Source: Bacteroidales bacterium (GTDB lineage Bacteria > Bacteroidota > Bacteroidia > Bacteroidales > JAADJA01). Taken from it: a DNA stretch of 64,000 nucleotides. The notes beneath the pieces were generated by a model that saw only the letters and a list, made by a program, of their open reading frames with translations, made no database searches and had not been told where the DNA came from. Every line of letters begins with the position of its first letter. Position 1 is the stretch's first letter. Of this stretch, positions 9,753 to 18,969 are shown piece after piece. Both the position numbers and the translations under genes were made by a program. Location: positions 62,001 through 126,000 of the forward strand of contig JAIOZL010000005.1 in NCBI GenBank assembly GCA_021740645.1, read 5' to 3'.

Positions 9753-11198
9753 CTAATTCCCAGCTACTTTATTCCAAATAAAATTGAATAGCAGCCTTAC
9801 TGCCACGCCCGAGCCCCCAGTCGGGTAATACTTCGTTGTTTTTTCAAAGTAAGCTGGTCCCGCAATGTCGAGGTGGATATAGGGATAATCTGTAAAATGC
9901 TCCAGGAACTTTGCTGCAGTTATAGCTCCGGCATTTGCCCCGCCAAGGTGTTTTATATCGGCGATATCAGAATTAAGGTCTTCGCGATATTCTTTCCACA
10001 TCGGAAATTCAACCAATCTTTCATATACATTTTCACCACTTTTGGCCAGTTTTTTAAATTCATTAACTGCTTTACACTGCATGGCCACTATTCCATAAGT
10101 TCCTATTGCCCGCATAGCGCTACCTGTGAGGGTAGCCACATCAATCACAAGTTCAGGGTTATACTTTTTGGCATAACTTAATGCATCGGCCAGCAGCATC
10201 CGTCCTTCGGCATCGGTATTGATCACTTCTACTTTGGTACCATCATGCATTGAGATAATATCCCCGTTTACATAAGCATTTCCATGGGTGCGATTATCTG
10301 TGGCAGGAATTAATCCGATAACATGAACGGGCAACTTAGCCCGCGATATGGCATACAAGGTACTTGCAACAGCAGCCCCACCTGCCATATCCATTTTCAT
10401 GTCATTCATAGAACTTCCCGTTTTAATATTCATCCCCCCCGTGTCATAAACCACTCCTTTTCCTACAAATACGTAAGGTTTATTATTTTGGGCATTTTCT
10501 GGTTTCCACTCCATGATAGTAAAAGTAGGTGGGTCCACACTGCCCTTATTTACAGCCAAAAGTCCCCCCATCTTAAGCGATTCAATTTTTTTCTTGTTGA
10601 GTACTTCCACTTTACAGCCCGATTGTTGCGCAAGAGATCCCATCTCTTGAGAAAACTGAACTGCATTCAGAAAAGCTACTGGTTCATTCACCAAATTCCG
10701 GCACTGTGAAGTGCTGTCGATAATAATATTCATCACGTCAACCAGATCGTTTCCCAAATTTTCACTAAACAGATAAATGGCGTTTAATGAATTAAGTTTT
10801 TCAACGGCTTTGCTTTTATATTTAAGAAATTGATAATTTTTCAACGCAATTCCTTCAGCAAAGGCCAGTATTTCCTCAGGTTTATTTTCAAGGTCGGCCA
10901 CCACCAGGCTATTCAGTTTATGGCCATTTGCAATAGATTGAAGTTTTGACCCTTCTAACCTGTAGCTTTCAAGCCTGGTAGATTTCTCACTCTCTTTTTC
11001 AACAAAAACAACAAAAACCCAATTTACCATTCGGTTAAATGAAAAAAAGTTCTTTTTGTGTTTGGAGTGGTATTCTTTCATGTAATCAAGTTCCTGTTCC
11101 GAAAAAAGGCCTGATTTCATGTTCTTAATTTCAGTAAGCACCAGCACCAGGTTATCCGTGTCGGAATAAGCGGATGTTTTATGTATTATTGTTTGCAT
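9753..11198 (-). CDS. pepA: Leucyl aminopeptidase, M17 family
   Basis: Cytosolic dimetal aminopeptidase that removes N-terminal residues from peptides. The catalytic C-terminal domain shows the metal and catalytic residues in 'VGKGVVYDTGG', 'MDMAGGAAVA' and the family signature 'NTDAEGRMLLADALSYA'. The N-terminal macro-like domain is divergent, as usual. Length (481) is normal. No signal peptide is seen. It is the first gene of a leftward run through pdxA, murF/alr and the GT39 gene. A TATCTTTG element sits about 45 bp upstream of the ATG. Confidence 0.95.
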   Translation of the reverse strand: MQTIIHKTSAYSDTDNLVLVLTEIKNMKSGLFSEQELDYMKEYHSKHKKNFFSFNRMVNWVFVVFVEKESEKSTRLESYRLEGSKLQSIANGHKLNSLVVADLENKPEEILAFAEGIALKNYQFLKYKSKAVEKLNSLNAIYLFSENLGNDLVDVMNIIIDSTSQCRNLVNEPVAFLNAVQFSQEMGSLAQQSGCKVEVLNKKKIESLKMGGLLAVNKGSVDPPTFTIMEWKPENAQNNKPYVFVGKGVVYDTGGMNIKTGSSMNDMKMDMAGGAAVASTLYAISRAKLPVHVIGLIPATDNRTHGNAYVNGDIISMHDGTKVEVINTDAEGRMLLADALSYAKKYNPELVIDVATLTGSAMRAIGTYGIVAMQCKAVNEFKKLAKSGENVYERLVEFPMWKEYREDLNSDIADIKHLGGANAGAITAAKFLEHFTDYPYIHLDIAGPAYFEKTTKYYPTGGSGVAVRLLFNFIWNKVAGN

Positions 11199-11242
11199 TT
11201 CTGCTTGAATTATTGATTGATACGGAAATAAAACTATGGGGG

Positions 11243-11250
11243 CAAAGATA
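11243..11250 (-). promoter_or_regulatory. Candidate Bacteroidota -7 element for pepA operon
   Basis: On the minus strand this reads TATCTTTG, an exact match to the Bacteroidota -7 consensus TAnnTTTG, about 45 bp from the pepA start. No clear TTG -33 element is seen at the usual spacing, so this is a weak call. Confidence 0.4.
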
Positions 11251-11382
11251 GGAAAAAGAAGGTTGCCCTTTGGAGTGATGATAAAAGAATTGTAAGAGCG
11301 AATTACTATTTCTGTAAAAACATCTGGACTGGTTATTTTCTTTCAATAATATCATTATCTTAGGGAATAAAGATTTGATTAG

Positions 11383-12681
11383 ATGCCCGACATTTTTGCC
11401 CTGGTTGATTGTAATAATTTTTATGTTTCGTGCGAGCGGATTTTTGACCCTTCGATACAGAAAAAACCGGTAATTGTACTCTCCAATAATGATGGTTGCG
11501 TTATTGCCCGTTCGGATGAAACTAAAAAACTGGGAATAAAGATGGGGGTTCCCGCCTTTGAGGTTCGCTCAATTATTAAAAAAAATGAGGTGAAGGTGTT
11601 TTCAACCAATTATGCCCTTTACGGTGACATTTCTGAAAGGGTAATGAGCCTGCTATCAAAAATTACCCCTGAAATCGAGATCTATTCCATTGATGAAGCT
11701 TTCCTTGATTTTTCGCATATTTCCAATTCAAAGCTTGAAGATAAAGGAAAAGAAGTGGTAAAAATGGTACAGAAGAATACAGGAATTCCGGTATCTGTTG
11801 GTATTGCGCCTACCAAAACCCTTGCTAAGGCCGCCAATTATCTGGCCAAGACCCACCACTCAAAGGAAGGAAATTATTGCCTCCTAAATGAAGTTGAAAG
11901 AGAACTGCAGTTACAATCTGTTCCAATAAACGAAGTTTGGGGTGTGGGTGAAAAATACAATCAGTATTTCAAACGTACAGGGATATTTACGGCCTTTGAC
12001 TTAATGAATGCTGATGAGAACCGAATCAGAGATAACTTGGGAATAATGGGCCAGCGAATTGTTTTAGAGCTAAGAGGGAAAACCTGTTATCCCTTGAATG
12101 ACAACCCTGATCTGAAGAAAGAGATATGTACTTCACGTTCCTTTGGGTTTCCTTTGAAAACTTTGTCTGAACTTGAAGAAGCCACTGCAACTTATGTATC
12201 ACTGGCTGCATTAAAACTTCGCAAACAAAAATCGCTTGCCAATTCCCTGTTAGTCTTTATCATGACAAACAAATATGCCAGCGGCCCCAGATATGTCAAT
12301 TACCGCATCGTAAAACTCCCGTCACCTACTAACCAAACACAGGAGCTGATCCATTTTGCACAAATTGCCCTTAAGTCCCTATTCAGAAAAGGATATTTAT
12401 ACAAGAAATCGGGAGTCATCATCTCAGATATTGTTCCCTCCGCTAATTACCAATCAAAACTTTGGGAACCATCATCCAGAAATAAGAATAATTTAGTGAT
12501 TGCAGCAATGGATGCAATAAATAATAAGGTGGGTATTGATGCGGTTAAGTTTGCCATCCAGGGGCTCTCATCTTCCTGGAAGATGAGGCAAAATAACCTT
12601 TCGCCACACTATACCACTAATTGGAAGGAAATTTTGGAAGTAGATATGGATTCTAATCCCCAATTTACCAGAACAGATTAA
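11383..12681 (+). CDS. umuC: Y-family DNA polymerase V catalytic subunit UmuC
   Basis: Translesion polymerase of 432 residues, the normal length for UmuC. Catalytic blocks are intact: 'ALVDCNNFYVSCERIF' at the N-terminus and 'YSIDEAFLDFSHI' with the Asp-Glu pair. The helix-hairpin-helix region (VWGVGEKYNQYFKRTGIFTA), little-finger domain and a UmuC-type C-terminus follow. UmuC normally works with UmuD', encoded just upstream. Here no umuD precedes it, since the divergent neighbour is pepA with only a short intergenic region. UmuD must come from elsewhere or be absent. No convincing LexA-type dyad was found upstream. Confidence 0.95.
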   Translation: MPDIFALVDCNNFYVSCERIFDPSIQKKPVIVLSNNDGCVIARSDETKKLGIKMGVPAFEVRSIIKKNEVKVFSTNYALYGDISERVMSLLSKITPEIEIYSIDEAFLDFSHISNSKLEDKGKEVVKMVQKNTGIPVSVGIAPTKTLAKAANYLAKTHHSKEGNYCLLNEVERELQLQSVPINEVWGVGEKYNQYFKRTGIFTAFDLMNADENRIRDNLGIMGQRIVLELRGKTCYPLNDNPDLKKEICTSRSFGFPLKTLSELEEATATYVSLAALKLRKQKSLANSLLVFIMTNKYASGPRYVNYRIVKLPSPTNQTQELIHFAQIALKSLFRKGYLYKKSGVIISDIVPSANYQSKLWEPSSRNKNNLVIAAMDAINNKVGIDAVKFAIQGLSSSWKMRQNNLSPHYTTNWKEILEVDMDSNPQFTRTD

Positions 12682-12854
12682 CTGACTGCCATTGTTCTCT
12701 TTGTTTCTGAGGTTTAAGCTTATTTTGTTTCTTACCAGATACTGATTGCTTCTAAATTAGATTAGAGATACCATGAACACTTATTCTATTGCATGGTTTT
12801 ATTTTTATAAGTTTGCCCTAAACTTTGATTACTTTTTCCTTCTAAAATAATTAT

Positions 12855-14378
12855 ATGATAAAAGACATTGAAAACATTGAATTAAGGTATTTAACAATAA
12901 ATGATTACCAGGAATTGAAAACTGCCATGATTGAAGCATATTCTAATATGCCCAATTCATACTGGAATGAAGAGCATATTCAATCCCTGATTAAGAAGTT
13001 TCCGGAAGGACAGGTGGTGATAATAGTGAATGATCAGTTGGCGGGCTGTGCTTTGTCTATCATTGTGGATTATGACAAATTTGAAGACCATCACACCTAC
13101 CGGGAAATAACAGGAAATTATACTTTCGAAACCCATTTACTTCAAGGAGATGTGCTTTATGGGATTGATGTTTTCATTAAATCGGAATTTCGTGGGTTAA
13201 GGCTTGGGAGAAGATTATATGATTACCGGAAAGAGCTTTGCGAAGGCTTAAATTTAAGAGGAATAGCATTTGGAGGCCGAATCCCTAACTACCACAAATA
13301 TGCTGATAAAATGACCCCGAAGGAGTATATTGAAAAGGTTAAGCGGAAAGAAATTCAGGATCCGGTGCTTAACTTTCAAATCTCTAACGACTTTCATCCT
13401 TCCAAAGTATTAAAAGGTTATCTTGAGGGGGATGAGGCTTCTAATGAGTTTGCCGTTTTATTGGAATGGGATAATATTTACTATAAAAAACCAACGAAAA
13501 AAGCTGCTATTCAGAAAAAAGTGGTTCGCCTGGGATTAATTCAATGGCAAATGCGCTTGTATAAAAACCTGGAAGAGGTGATGCAGCAGGCAGAATACTT
13601 TATTGATGCTGTTTCGGGTTACCGGTGCGACTTTGCCCTTTTTCCGGAATTTTTCAACGCTCCTTTAATGGCAGAAAATAATCACCTTCCTGAATCAGAG
13701 GCTATTAGGGAGCTTTCAAAACATACTAACAACATTGCCCAACGATTTTCAGAACTTGCTATTGCTTATAATATTAATGTTATTTCAGGTAGCATGCCTC
13801 AAATGCGGAATGATCTTTTGTATAATGTAGGATTCTTATGCAAAAGAGATGGTTCAATGGAACGATATGAAAAACTGCACATTACCCCTGATGAGGCTAA
13901 GGTTTGGGGGATGCAGGGAGGAAGTCAGTTAAAAACCTTTGATACAGATTGTGGTAAAATTGGAATTCTGATCTGTTATGATTCGGAATTTCCTGAATTA
14001 AGCAGGTTACTTGCCGATGAAGGAATGGACATTTTATTTATCCCTTTTTTAACAGATACTCAAAATGGATATTCAAGAGTAAGAAATTGTGCACAGGCAA
14101 GGGCCATCGAAAATGAGTGCTATGTGGCTATTGCCGGCAGTGTGGGCAATCTGCCCAAAGTTCATAATATGGACATTCAATTTGCCCAGTCGATGGTTTT
14201 TACACCATGTGATTTTGCCTTTCCGGCTAATGGAATTAAAGCTGAAGCTACAACCAATACTGAAATGATCCTTATTGCCGATGTAGATATTGACTTACTC
14301 AGAGAGCTAAATCAATTCGGAAGTGTGAAAAACTTAAGAGACAGAAGAAAAGATATTTTTGAACTTAAAAAACTTTAG
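12855..14378 (+). CDS. GNAT acetyltransferase-carbon-nitrogen hydrolase fusion
   Basis: Two-domain protein of 507 residues. The N-terminal part (about 1-215) is a GNAT-like acyltransferase with an acetyl-CoA loop in 'FRGLRLGRRLYDYRKEL'. The C-terminal part (about 223-507) is a nitrilase-superfamily amidohydrolase with its Glu-Lys-Cys triad: Glu in 'FALFPEFFNAP', Lys in 'RYEKLHITPDE' and Cys in 'GILICYDSEFPE'. This fusion is known as a family in Bacteroidota and other bacteria, but its substrate is not established to my knowledge. It has its own transcription unit and no clear partner. Substrate and pathway are unknown. Confidence 0.9.
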   Translation: MIKDIENIELRYLTINDYQELKTAMIEAYSNMPNSYWNEEHIQSLIKKFPEGQVVIIVNDQLAGCALSIIVDYDKFEDHHTYREITGNYTFETHLLQGDVLYGIDVFIKSEFRGLRLGRRLYDYRKELCEGLNLRGIAFGGRIPNYHKYADKMTPKEYIEKVKRKEIQDPVLNFQISNDFHPSKVLKGYLEGDEASNEFAVLLEWDNIYYKKPTKKAAIQKKVVRLGLIQWQMRLYKNLEEVMQQAEYFIDAVSGYRCDFALFPEFFNAPLMAENNHLPESEAIRELSKHTNNIAQRFSELAIAYNINVISGSMPQMRNDLLYNVGFLCKRDGSMERYEKLHITPDEAKVWGMQGGSQLKTFDTDCGKIGILICYDSEFPELSRLLADEGMDILFIPFLTDTQNGYSRVRNCAQARAIENECYVAIAGSVGNLPKVHNMDIQFAQSMVFTPCDFAFPANGIKAEATTNTEMILIADVDIDLLRELNQFGSVKNLRDRRKDIFELKKL

Positions 14379-14568
14379 CATTTTTCGCTGAGTACACATG
14401 GGCAGCCAGAATAGCCTGAATACTTGAAGAAATATTTCCATTTAATGTCAAGGTAAAATTAAAAACTTGCCCTGCCTTTCGGTTATTTCTTTTAATTATT
14501 CTTGTTAAATAACTGATTTAAATTGAATTTGATGTATATTTAGTGGCTGGATCAAAAACTACAGCTTC

Positions 14569-16833
14569 ATGCCCAAAGAGAAAAACGAGCAATTTAGCTC
14601 TACCGGGAAATTTCTGAATACCATTATTGAAATGAGCCCATTTGCAATGTGGATTTCTGACACACAAGGAAACATAATTAAAACCAACCGAACTCTAAGG
14701 GATACCATTCAACTAAATGATGAGGAGATAGTTGGAAATTATAATGTTTTAAAGGATGTAAATCTGGAGAAACAAGGGGTTATGCCTATGGTAAAAGCCG
14801 TTTTTACCAAACTTGAAACTGCACGCTTTAGTATTCCCTGGATAGGGGCGAATGCGGGAACTTCTGACCTGGAAAAAGCTCGTGATATGTTTATTGATGT
14901 GGCTATGTTCCCTATTCTGAGCGATAAAGGTGAGCTGACTAATGTTGTTTGTCAGTGGGCAGATATATCTAAATACAAACAAGCGGAAGAAGATCTGAAG
15001 AAAAGTGAAATTAAACTCCGGTTAGTACTTGATGCAACACCATTTCCAATAGCAGTAGTCGATGTGGAAGATAATAATATTTTATATTGGAGCAGAAGTG
15101 CCCATGAACTTTTTGGCCATACTGCACCCACCGCTTCTGAATGGTACGAAATAGCATACCCAGATCCTGATTACAGAAATGAAGTAATTGAAAGGTGGAA
15201 AGATGTCCTAGTTAAAGCCCGTGAAACCAGGAAACCTGAAAATACAGGGGTTTACCGGGTGACTTGTGCAAATGGAACAGAACGACTATGTGAACTTTAT
15301 GCAACATTTCTTGACGAAAATCTTATCGTCACCTTTAATGATATTACCAAAAGAATAAAAACCGCGAAAGCTGTAAAAGCCAGTGAGATAAAATTTAGAA
15401 CATTGTATGAATCCATGGCTCAGGGAGTAACTTATCAAAACAGCAAGGGTGAAATTATAGATGCTAATCCGGCCGCCTTGAGAATTCTGGGGTTGACCTT
15501 TGAACAAATGATCGGAAGAAGCTCTACGGACAATAGTTGGCATTCTATTCATGAAGATGGTTCTGAATTTCCAGGTGACTCCCACCCCAGTATAAAAGCT
15601 TTAAAAACAGGTAAGCAGATTAATGACGTAGAGATGGGCGTGTATAATCCAATTGAACAAACTTACCGTTGGATAAAAATTGATGCCATCCCTCAGTTTA
15701 AAAATGGAGAAAAAAAACCTTACCAGGTATTCTCCACTTTTGATGATATTACGGCTGAAAAAAAGGCAGCATTCCTTTTGAAGGAAAACGAGGAAAGATA
15801 TATTAAAGCCCAGCAGCTGGGTAAAGTAGGTAATTGGGAATATAACCTTCAAACGACCCATTTCTGGGGATCTGAAGAGGCCCGTCGAATTTTTGGATTT
15901 AGCCCTGATGCAGATGATTTTACCACTGAATTTGTAGAAGACTGCATCCCTGATCGAAAAAGGGTTCATCAGGCACTGGTCGATTTAATCGAACAAAATA
16001 AAACCTATAATTTAATATATGAGGTGCATCCAAAAAATGGAGGACCGTCAAGAATGGCAAACTCAATTGCAGAAGTGATTATGGACGAACAGGGAAATCC
16101 TTTGAAAGTAATTGGCGTGATTCAGGATGTTACGGAGCGCATCGAAAGGGAAAAGGAAATTAAAAATTATCAAAAATCTTTACAAGACCTAACCACTGAG
16201 ATTTCACTTGTAGAAGAAAAACATAGAAAACAAATAGCTGCCAATATTCATGATCATTTAAGCCAATCATTGGTAATTTCACGAATGAAACTCAGTGATT
16301 TACAAAAGGAAGCTCAAAATGAAAAATTCCTGGCTGAAATTCAATCTGTAATTGGCCATATTTCTTCAGCCCTTGAAAATTCAAGAAAAATTACCTATGA
16401 ATTAAGCCCACCGATACTTTATGAACTGGGATTAGTGGAAACCATGTACTGGCTGTTAGAAAAAATTTCAGAAGAATATAAAATAGAAACTGAATTTATT
16501 ACAGAAATTGAGGAATTGCCACTTTCTGAGTCGCAATTGATTCTTGTGTTTAGAATTATTCAGGAGGTAATAAATAATACTATCAAGCATGCTTACGCAA
16601 AAAAAATTAAAATTCATTTTAAGGCGATTTCCGGGGGGTTAGATATTGTTGTATCTGATGATGGTAAAGGTTTTGATGTTAAACAATTGTCCAGAGTGAA
16701 TGTCTATAAAAGTGGATTTGGATTATTTGCTGTGAAAGAACGCGTGCAAAATTTAAAAGGGAATTTCTCAATCCATTCGAACACAGGCGAAGGAACCGAA
16801 GTGAAAATATTCGTACCTTTAATTTCTAATTAA
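14569..16833 (+). CDS. Cytosolic four-PAS sensor histidine kinase, NarL-partner type
   Basis: A 754-residue histidine kinase with no membrane segment. By eye there are four PAS-like domains, roughly residues 10-140, 150-265, 270-395 and 400-525, each ending in a 'DIT'/'DVTERIE'-type PAC motif. The dimerisation domain is of the HisKA_3 class, with phospho-acceptor His in 'IAANIHDHLSQSL' (about residue 560). A HATPase_c domain follows, with 'EVINNTIKHA' and 'DDGKGFD'. Such kinases pair with NarL/LuxR regulators, and one begins 12 bp downstream. Input is probably an intracellular redox, light or ligand signal. The PAS ligands are not recognisable. Confidence 0.94.
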   Translation: MPKEKNEQFSSTGKFLNTIIEMSPFAMWISDTQGNIIKTNRTLRDTIQLNDEEIVGNYNVLKDVNLEKQGVMPMVKAVFTKLETARFSIPWIGANAGTSDLEKARDMFIDVAMFPILSDKGELTNVVCQWADISKYKQAEEDLKKSEIKLRLVLDATPFPIAVVDVEDNNILYWSRSAHELFGHTAPTASEWYEIAYPDPDYRNEVIERWKDVLVKARETRKPENTGVYRVTCANGTERLCELYATFLDENLIVTFNDITKRIKTAKAVKASEIKFRTLYESMAQGVTYQNSKGEIIDANPAALRILGLTFEQMIGRSSTDNSWHSIHEDGSEFPGDSHPSIKALKTGKQINDVEMGVYNPIEQTYRWIKIDAIPQFKNGEKKPYQVFSTFDDITAEKKAAFLLKENEERYIKAQQLGKVGNWEYNLQTTHFWGSEEARRIFGFSPDADDFTTEFVEDCIPDRKRVHQALVDLIEQNKTYNLIYEVHPKNGGPSRMANSIAEVIMDEQGNPLKVIGVIQDVTERIEREKEIKNYQKSLQDLTTEISLVEEKHRKQIAANIHDHLSQSLVISRMKLSDLQKEAQNEKFLAEIQSVIGHISSALENSRKITYELSPPILYELGLVETMYWLLEKISEEYKIETEFITEIEELPLSESQLILVFRIIQEVINNTIKHAYAKKIKIHFKAISGGLDIVVSDDGKGFDVKQLSRVNVYKSGFGLFAVKERVQNLKGNFSIHSNTGEGTEVKIFVPLISN

Positions 16834-16845
16834 CTAAGCAATAAA

Positions 16846-17487
16846 ATGGATATACAGATTTTATTGGCTGATGATCATCAAATTTTGAGGGATGGCTTAA
16901 GGAATGTAATTGAAAAATCAACGCATCTAAAAGTCATAGGAGAAGCATCTGATGGGAGAGAAGCAGTAAAGCTTTGCTATCAACTTAAACCTGATGTTGT
17001 AGTTATGGATGTAGCTATGCCCGGATTGAATGGAGTAGAAGCGACCCGTCAGATTTTACTGGAGAACCCAGATATGAAGATAATAGCCTTGTCAATGCAT
17101 TCCAATAAGCGGTTTATAAGCGGGATGTTTAAAGCCGGAGCATATGGCTACTTGTTAAAAGATTCGGATTCGGATGAATTGATCACCGCCATAAAAACTG
17201 TTGCCCGCAATCAAAAATATATTTCCCAGCGAATATCGGGTATTATCCTCAATGAGTTCATGGCTAATTTAACGGAAGAGGAAACAGAACTAACTTCTCG
17301 TGAAAAAGAAATACTACAACTGTTGGCAGAAGGAAAATCTTCGAAAGAGATTGGCGATATTTTATTTGTATCCTCTAAAACAGTTGATGCCCATCGCAAA
17401 AATATAATGGATAAACTGGAACTGTATACTCTTCCTGAATTAACTAAATATGCAATAAAATCAGGGCTTACAAGCCTTGAAGATTAG
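16846..17487 (+). CDS. NarL/FixJ-family response regulator
   Basis: A 213-residue regulator: a receiver domain with phospho-acceptor Asp in 'DVVVMDVAMPGLNG' and Lys in 'GYLLKDSD', followed by a LuxR-type helix-turn-helix in 'LTSREKEILQLLAEGKSSKEI' and 'VSSKTVDAHRKNIMDKL'. It is almost certainly the partner of the kinase that ends 12 bp upstream. Target promoters are unknown. Confidence 0.95.
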   Translation: MDIQILLADDHQILRDGLRNVIEKSTHLKVIGEASDGREAVKLCYQLKPDVVVMDVAMPGLNGVEATRQILLENPDMKIIALSMHSNKRFISGMFKAGAYGYLLKDSDSDELITAIKTVARNQKYISQRISGIILNEFMANLTEEETELTSREKEILQLLAEGKSSKEIGDILFVSSKTVDAHRKNIMDKLELYTLPELTKYAIKSGLTSLED

Positions 17488-17652
17488 CATTTTGCTTATT
17501 CATTCATTGTATATTCCCACTCAAAGTATTCTTCCTGTTAAGCAAATTATTATACTAATTTAAGCACATTTCCTATTGTATAGAGGTCATTTTCTGATCA
17601 TTTTTGTAAAATGATATTGCATCAAAATAAAACTTGGTAAAACAAACTCAAA

Positions 17653-18018
17653 ATGACGAAGCTACTTATCATTGATAGCGGATTAAACAATCCTGAATTC
17701 ATAACTGATAAACTCAAGAAAAACTTTTGTGTGGAATACGCACCCTATATTAATAGTGCCAACAGTGCACTTTACGAAATATATGATTTTCAACCTGACA
17801 TTCTGATTTTGTATTCATTTAACATTGAAGAAAGCTGGAACAAATTAATTCAAAGAATTAAAACAGAAATGAAAGTTATTGTTGTATTTTTTAATTCCAT
17901 CTCTCAAAAATTAATTGCACCCGGTACAAAAAGTGAGGCAGACGTTTATTTTGAAAACACCTCCGGCCCTGCAGAAACTTATAATCTATTGAAGAAACTT
18001 ACACAAAAAAAACAATAA
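17653..18018 (+). CDS. Degenerate receiver-domain protein (pseudo-receiver)
   Basis: A 121-residue protein with the alpha/beta layout of a CheY-like receiver, opening 'TKLLIIDSGLNN'. The strand that should end in the phospho-acceptor Asp reads 'DILILYSF', so Tyr replaces Asp. The conserved Lys near the end is also missing ('ADVYFENTSG'). Phosphorylation is therefore unlikely. It may act as a constitutive adaptor or be losing function. It lies 4 bp upstream of an intact receiver gene and downstream of the PAS kinase/NarL pair. Recognition as a receiver rests on overall pattern only. Confidence 0.75.
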   Translation: MTKLLIIDSGLNNPEFITDKLKKNFCVEYAPYINSANSALYEIYDFQPDILILYSFNIEESWNKLIQRIKTEMKVIVVFFNSISQKLIAPGTKSEADVYFENTSGPAETYNLLKKLTQKKQ

Positions 18019-18022
18019 AGCC

Positions 18023-18517
18023 ATGACCACTAACCCAGGAATTATGGAAAGAACTCAACTTCACTCTTTTGATGGGAGCAGCCTTTGTTCAACTAAAAAT
18101 AATCAATTTAAAAACAGGGATCAACAGGATATAAAAATTCCTAAAAAGAAAGTAATATTAATTGTTGAAGATGACCTGACCAATCATTTTTATTTGGAGG
18201 AAGTGTTGTCAAAATCATTTGAAATAATGAGTGCCTATAATGGTAAGGAAGCTGTGGAAAAGGTTAAAATGAACAGAAGAATTGATTTAGTAATTATGGA
18301 TCTTCGTATGCCTGTGATGGATGGTTTTGAAGCTACTGCAAAGATTAAATTAATAAGAAAAAATCTCCCGATTGTAGCACATTCTGCTTATGCATTAAGC
18401 AGGGAAAAAAATCAGGCCATTAAAGCGGGTTGCAACGATTACCTGACCAAACCTGTGATGGAGCGGGAATTATTAAAGGTGATTGCCAAGTATCTTAATC
18501 AAAATACATTAAATTAA
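18023..18517 (+). CDS. Single-domain response regulator with N-terminal extension
   Basis: The receiver domain occupies about residues 45-160: acidic pocket in 'ILIVEDDLTNHF', phospho-acceptor Asp in 'DLVIMDLRMPVMDGF', Ser in 'IVAHSAYA' and Lys in 'DYLTKPVMERE'. The sequence resembles receivers of hybrid kinases. There is no output domain. The first ~40 residues are hydrophilic and unlike a receiver. They are retained from the ATG 4 bp after the previous gene, and no equally good later start was found. It probably relays phosphate or controls a kinase by protein contact. Confidence 0.88.
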   Translation: MTTNPGIMERTQLHSFDGSSLCSTKNNQFKNRDQQDIKIPKKKVILIVEDDLTNHFYLEEVLSKSFEIMSAYNGKEAVEKVKMNRRIDLVIMDLRMPVMDGFEATAKIKLIRKNLPIVAHSAYALSREKNQAIKAGCNDYLTKPVMERELLKVIAKYLNQNTLN

Positions 18518-18538
18518 TTTATTATAAATCTGGAAACA

Positions 18539-18898
18539 ATGAAAAGAGTATTCCTGGCAGAAGATGACTTAGATATAGCAAACTGGATAAGAAAACAAAT
18601 TAATACCCTGGAAAATATTAATTTAATCGGGTTCAATTATAAGATTGAAGGAACCTACGATATGATTTTACAGGAAAGCCCTGATATCGTTATTCTTGAC
18701 CTTAGATTTCCAGATGGAAACGGAATAGATATTCTCAAAAAAATTAGAAAAGAAAATAAGGACATGAAGGTTATCATTTTCACGATGAACGCACAAGCGA
18801 AAAATTATAGTTTAAGAAACGGAGCCGATTATTTCTTTGATAAAAGTACAGAAACGGAAAAATTTATGCAAAAACTCAGCGAGCTGTCTAAAAACTAA
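18539..18898 (+). CDS. Single-domain response regulator (CheY-like)
   Basis: A receiver-only protein of 119 residues with intact key residues: 'RVFLAEDDLDIAN' acidic pocket, Asp in 'DIVILDLRFPDGNG', Thr in 'VIIFTMNA' and Lys in 'DYFFDKSTE'. No output domain. It ends the rightward run of three receiver proteins (gaps of 4 and 21 bp) that follows the kinase/NarL pair, so a multi-receiver relay is plausible. Confidence 0.9.
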   Translation: MKRVFLAEDDLDIANWIRKQINTLENINLIGFNYKIEGTYDMILQESPDIVILDLRFPDGNGIDILKKIRKENKDMKVIIFTMNAQAKNYSLRNGADYFFDKSTETEKFMQKLSELSKN

Positions 18899-18969
18899 AC
18901 CAAGCCCCTATCTGCCTAAGTAATTTCCAATAATTCTTCCTTTATTACTCAAAAAAATCCCCCAAATTT

